From the NCBI RefSeq assembly GCF_003217515.1, contig NZ_QJSX01000001.1, positions 434,001-498,000 of the forward strand: DNA of 64,000 bases, written 5' to 3'. A program made the position numbers and the translations under genes. The notes beneath the pieces were generated by a model. The model ran no database searches and had not been told where the DNA came from. It saw nothing but the letters and a program-made list of their open reading frames with translations. Position 1 is the stretch's first letter, and each line of letters starts with the position of its first letter. Shown in pieces: positions 60,448 to 64,000 of this stretch. The stretch is from Deinococcus yavapaiensis KR-236 (GTDB lineage: Bacteria; Deinococcota; Deinococci; Deinococcales; Deinococcaceae).

Positions 60448-63400
60448 TGCGCGGGCTGATTCGTTTCTCGCTGCAAAACCGCGCGATCCTGATCCTCGCC
60501 AGCTTGCTGCTCGTGATCGCCGGGATGCTGACTGCTCGGTCCTTACGGCAAGAACTCTTGCCGAACATCGACTTTCCCGTCGTGACCGTCATCACGCCCT
60601 ACCCGCTCGCGAGCCCGGAAGTCGTCGAGGCGCAAGTCACGCGGCCCATCGAGAACGTCTTGTCGAACCTCGAGGGGCTCGACTCGTACACCTCGACTTC
60701 GAGCGACAACGTCAGCGTCGTCGTGCTGCAGTTCGACTTCGGCACCGACCTTCGGCGCGCGGAAGCCGACGCGCAGACCGCCGTCAACCGCGTTCGCGCT
60801 TCGCTGCCCTCGGGAGTCGGCGAGTCCACGGCGAGCGCCATCCGCTTCGGAGACGCGCCGGTGCTGCAACTCGCCGTGACGGGCGACAACCTCGACCTCG
60901 CGAACGTGCGGCGACGCGCCGACGAGACGCTCGTGCCGCAACTCGAACGCGTCGCGGGCGTGTCCCGTATCGACCTCACGGGCGCGTCCGATCCCGAAGT
61001 GCGCGTCACCCTCAAGCAGGACAAACTGCGCGAGTACAATCTGACCTTCGACGGCGTGGCGCAAGCACTGCAAGCCGCGCCCCTCTCGCTACCGATCGGT
61101 CAGGTGCGGCAAGGCAGCGTGAACGTCCCGATCCGCAGCGAGGCGGCGGCTCGAAGTGTCGCGGACCTCGCGGGCATCGTCGTCGGGGCGGTTCCGGACC
61201 CAAACGCCGTCGCTCGACTCGAACGTGAAGCGCGCAGCCAAGCCGAAACGGCGGCGCGCGCGCAAGCAGAGGTCGCGCAAGCTCAGCAACAAGCCCTCTC
61301 GCAAACCGCGCGGCTCGCTCAGCAAGCGCTTCAGACGGCCGCTCAGGCGTCCGCGCGGGCGGACGCCGCCTTGCAAGCCGCCCAGCAGGCCTCGCGCCAA
61401 GCCGCTGCCGCAAGCGGTACTCAAGGGCAAAATCGGCTTCCAGGCGTCCCCGAAGCATCCGCTTCGGGCGCTTCGAGCAGTGCGAGCAGTGCTGCCTCAG
61501 GCGCTCCGGACTTAGCAGCCTCGGGCGGAACCGTGGGGATACCAACGGCGCCGAGCCCGAATACGAGTCTGCCTGGCACTTCAGGCGCTTCCCCCACGAT
61601 CCCACGCTCCCCGGAGGGTACCACCGCCCCTAGCATTGGCGCTTCCAGCTTCGCCGCGCCGTTCACGCGTGCCACTTCAGCCGAAGGCGGCAGCGTACCC
61701 CTGCGACCCGTGCTGCTCTCGGAAGTCGCCGAGATCGGCTTGCGCGCGCAGGACGCGTCCAGCCTCAGCCGCTTCGACGGCCGAGCGGCGCTCGGCCTGG
61801 CGGTGTACAAGGCGCAGACGGCCAATACCTTGCAAGTCACGGAGGCCGTCCGTGGCGCGCTCGGTGACGCCGAGCGCGCCAGTCGTCTGCGGGTAGACGT
61901 CATCAGCGATCAAGGCGAACCGATACGCTCGGGCGTGGAGGGTCTGCTGAAAGAAGGCGGGTTCGGCGCCCTCTTCGCGGTGCTCGTCGTCTTGGTGTTC
62001 CTCGGGAACCTGCGTTCCACCATCGTCACCGCGATCGCCATTCCGACGTCGCTGCTCGTCGGTTTGATCTTCCTCGGCGCGCAGGGACTCAGCCTCAACG
62101 TCTTGACGCTCGGCGGCCTCACCATCGCCATCGGACGCTTGATCGACGACGCCATCGTCGTCGTGGAAAACATCTACCACAAGCTCGACTCGGGCCTGCC
62201 GCCGCTTCGCGCGGCGTACGAGGGCACGACGGAAGTCGCGTCGCCCATCACCTCCAGCACGGTGGCGACCGTCGCCGTGTTCCTCCCGCTCGCGTTCGTG
62301 GGCGGGATTCCAGGTGAGTTCCTGCGACCCCTCGCGCTCGCCGTCGCGTTCAGCATCCTCTCGTCGCTGCTCGTGGCGCTCACGATCGTCCCGCTCTTCT
62401 CCAGCCTCTTTCTCAAGGCCAGCAAGAAGCCGCCACGCCCCAGCCTCCTGGAACGGCTCTACGGTCCGGTCATCCGTTGGGTGACGGGGCACCGCGCCCT
62501 CACGCTGGTGAGCGCGCTCGCCCTGCTCATCATGAGCACCCTCGCCGTCCGCGGCCTTCCGACGACCTTCATCGGAGGCGGCCAGCCCAACTCGGTGCAA
62601 GTACGCGCGAGCCTACCGGCGGGGACCACGGTCGAAACGGCAGATGCCTTCGCTCGGCGCCTCGAAGGTCAGGTACGCGGCCTCGAAGGCGTGGGCAGCG
62701 TTCTCACGAGCGTCGGGCGCGCACAAGGGAACTTCGCGCTCGCGGCGAGCGGTGCGGGCGTGCCCGTGAACCTGACCGTGCTGCCATCGGAGGGCACCGA
62801 CGTCGAAGCGCTGCGCGAACGCGTCGAGGCGGTGACGGCTTCGTTTCGAGAACAGCGCGTGACCGTGCAGGCAGGAGACGGGGGAGGCTTCTCGAACACG
62901 TTGCGAGTGCAAGTCGCGGCGGATTCTCTCACCGACTTGCAGCGCGCCACGGACCTCGTCTTCAAGCGAGTTCGGGACTTGCCGCAACTCGAGAACGTCC
63001 GCACGAACCTTCAAGCGTCCAAGACGGAACTTGCCCTCGAAGTGAATTCCCGCAAAGCTTACGAGCAAGGCGTCCTTCCCTTCCAAGCCACGCAGGCCGT
63101 GCAAGCCGCCCTCTCCGGGCGCGTCGTCACCAACCTCAACATCGACGACGACGACATCGGCGTGCGACTGCGCTTTCCGCCCGGCCTCTACGACACCCCT
63201 CGAGAACTGCGCGCCCTGGAGATTCGTAAGATTCAAGGCGCCGAGACTGTTCCCTTGTCGAGATTCGCCACAATTCAAGAGCGGCGCGTTCCGAGCGCTA
63301 TCACCCGTGAGAACGGGCGGCGTAACGCCTCGGTAGAAGCCGATCCGGCGACCCGAGATATCGGCGCCGCGAACCGCGCCCTGCAAACTGCCCTCGCGGA

Positions 63401-64000
63401 CCTGCAACTTCCAGCGGGCGCGTCGTGGCGTCTCGCAGGCGTGACCGAGCAGCAGAACGAAGCGTTCTCCAGTTTGCTGTTCGCGATTGTCGCCGCGGTC
63501 GGTCTCGTGTACATCGTCATGGTCGCGGCCTTCCAAAGCGTCTTGACGCCCTTGCTGCTGCTGTTCAGCATTCCGTTCGTGGCCGTCGGAGCCTTTCCGC
63601 TGATGAAGCTCACCGGCACGCCGATCGGTTTGAGCACGATGTTCGGTTTTCTGCTGCTGGTCGGAATCGTCGTCACGAACGCCATCGTGCTCATCGACTA
63701 CGTGGAGCGTCTGCGCGAACGCGGCTCGGAGTTGAGCGAAGCGATGATCGAGGGCGGCAAGCGCCGCGTGCGCCCGATCATCATGACGGCCCTCACGACG
63801 ATCCTCGCGCTCTCACCGCTGGCGTTGGGCGTCTCGGAGTCTGGCGCGATCGTGGGTCAGCCCTTGGCGATCACCGTGATCGGAGGGCTCGCTTCGAGCA
63901 CCCTGCTCACCCTCGTGGTGATTCCCGCGCTGTATCTGACGGTCGAAGATCTCAAGCGGCGTCTCGGCATACGAACGCGCACGGAGCGACAAGAAGCCAT
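60447..64000 (+). CDS. RND multidrug efflux transporter with a long porter-domain insert (3' end outside window)
   Basis: Open from ATG 60447 to the right edge, at least 1184 codons. AcrB/SwrC-type inner membrane pump. Seen: helix 1 (ILILASLLLVIAGMLTARSL), porter domain with NIDFPVVTVITPYP, the helix 4 proton-relay pair in IGRLIDDAIVVVENIY, PITSSTVATVAVFLPLAFVGG, a second porter domain from about 690, and the closing helices up to ASSTLLTLVVIPALYLTVE. Unusual: about 166 residues (roughly 249-415; 61195-61692) are inserted between the strand DLAGIVVGAV and VPLRPVLLSEVAEIGL. The first part is an Ala/Gln coiled coil; the second is Ser/Gly/Pro-rich and disordered. No membrane fusion protein gene is seen yet. 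Confidence 0.9.
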   Translation, partial: MRGLIRFSLQNRAILILASLLLVIAGMLTARSLRQELLPNIDFPVVTVITPYPLASPEVVEAQVTRPIENVLSNLEGLDSYTSTSSDNVSVVVLQFDFGTDLRRAEADAQTAVNRVRASLPSGVGESTASAIRFGDAPVLQLAVTGDNLDLANVRRRADETLVPQLERVAGVSRIDLTGASDPEVRVTLKQDKLREYNLTFDGVAQALQAAPLSLPIGQVRQGSVNVPIRSEAAARSVADLAGIVVGAVPDPNAVARLEREARSQAETAARAQAEVAQAQQQALSQTARLAQQALQTAAQASARADAALQAAQQASRQAAAASGTQGQNRLPGVPEASASGASSSASSAASGAPDLAASGGTVGIPTAPSPNTSLPGTSGASPTIPRSPEGTTAPSIGASSFAAPFTRATSAEGGSVPLRPVLLSEVAEIGLRAQDASSLSRFDGRAALGLAVYKAQTANTLQVTEAVRGALGDAERASRLRVDVISDQGEPIRSGVEGLLKEGGFGALFAVLVVLVFLGNLRSTIVTAIAIPTSLLVGLIFLGAQGLSLNVLTLGGLTIAIGRLIDDAIVVVENIYHKLDSGLPPLRAAYEGTTEVASPITSSTVATVAVFLPLAFVGGIPGEFLRPLALAVAFSILSSLLVALTIVPLFSSLFLKASKKPPRPSLLERLYGPVIRWVTGHRALTLVSALALLIMSTLAVRGLPTTFIGGGQPNSVQVRASLPAGTTVETADAFARRLEGQVRGLEGVGSVLTSVGRAQGNFALAASGAGVPVNLTVLPSEGTDVEALRERVEAVTASFREQRVTVQAGDGGGFSNTLRVQVAADSLTDLQRATDLVFKRVRDLPQLENVRTNLQASKTELALEVNSRKAYEQGVLPFQATQAVQAALSGRVVTNLNIDDDDIGVRLRFPPGLYDTPRELRALEIRKIQGAETVPLSRFATIQERRVPSAITRENGRRNASVEADPATRDIGAANRALQTALADLQLPAGASWRLAGVTEQQNEAFSSLLFAIVAAVGLVYIVMVAAFQSVLTPLLLLFSIPFVAVGAFPLMKLTGTPIGLSTMFGFLLLVGIVVTNAIVLIDYVERLRERGSELSEAMIEGGKRRVRPIIMTALTTILALSPLALGVSESGAIVGQPLAITVIGGLASSTLLTLVVIPALYLTVEDLKRRLGIRTRTERQEA

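Overview
Organism. The window is high-GC DNA packed with short-spaced genes on both strands. Gene content and promoter style point to Deinococcus or a close relative: fused SecDF, UvrA/RecG/RecN, an SpeE of the Thermus agmatine-type, many TTG/GTG starts, and above all a repeated promoter layout in which a TANNNT -10 box lies 6-8 nt before the start codon. That layout predicts leaderless mRNAs, known to be abundant in Deinococcus deserti. The assignment rests on reading by eye, not on a database search. I saw no tRNA, rRNA, CRISPR array or insertion sequence.

Layout. 1-988: partial CHASE-domain sensor (minus). 997-5913: aroE (minus), then phoH-ybeY-dgkA, a leaderless small ORF coupled to a CorC/HlyC protein, and cdd. 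5974-12413: Ca2+/H+ exchanger (minus), recG with an acetyltransferase, an exported S41-type protease, and a short-chain dehydrogenase. 12609-20939: a chemosensory cluster (MHYT sensor, CheY, CheW, PilJ-like MCP, hybrid CheA, degenerate receiver-PATAN protein, receiver-Roadblock protein) with no CheR or CheB. 20951-24492: small uncharacterised genes, a 44-aa membrane peptide and a PRC-barrel protein with five internal repeats. 24594-27344: recN and a PrcB-like lipoprotein. 27421-30956 (minus): ispG, a DUF4259 protein, galM, map. 31305-33883 (minus): a secreted protein, then a Gfo/Idh oxidoreductase coupled to a ThuA-like protein. 34007-38770: uvrA behind a leaderless upstream ORF, a membrane protein, and a DsbA/DsbB pair. 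38775-41958 (minus): K+ channel, speE, a SpeD homologue without its catalytic serine, trpC. 42126-47879: hpt, S1-domain protein (minus), minC, and the rimP-nusA-ylxR-infB operon. 48000-52415: small exported protein, secDF, a DUF4258-like protein (minus), an acetyltransferase. 52418-59826 (minus): DUF4403 protein, isocitrate lyase, malate synthase, and a 959-aa ATPase/TPR protein upstream. 59947-64000: MarR regulator coupled to an RND efflux pump that runs off the right edge.

How the genes work together. The chemosensory genes would carry signals from a membrane receptor through CheA to receivers fused to PATAN and Roadblock modules. Those output modules suggest control of surface (pilus) behaviour through a Ras-like GTPase rather than flagella. 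aceB and aceA form the glyoxylate shunt, with a perfect 12-bp inverted repeat in their promoter region and a large ATPase gene upstream as a candidate regulator. MarR and the RND pump form a regulator-efflux operon. rimP-nusA-ylxR-infB is the usual translation/transcription operon. Several genes with a Shine-Dalgarno (uvrA, the CorC gene, the S1 gene, marR) follow a tiny ORF that itself looks leaderless and ends on or beside the main start codon.
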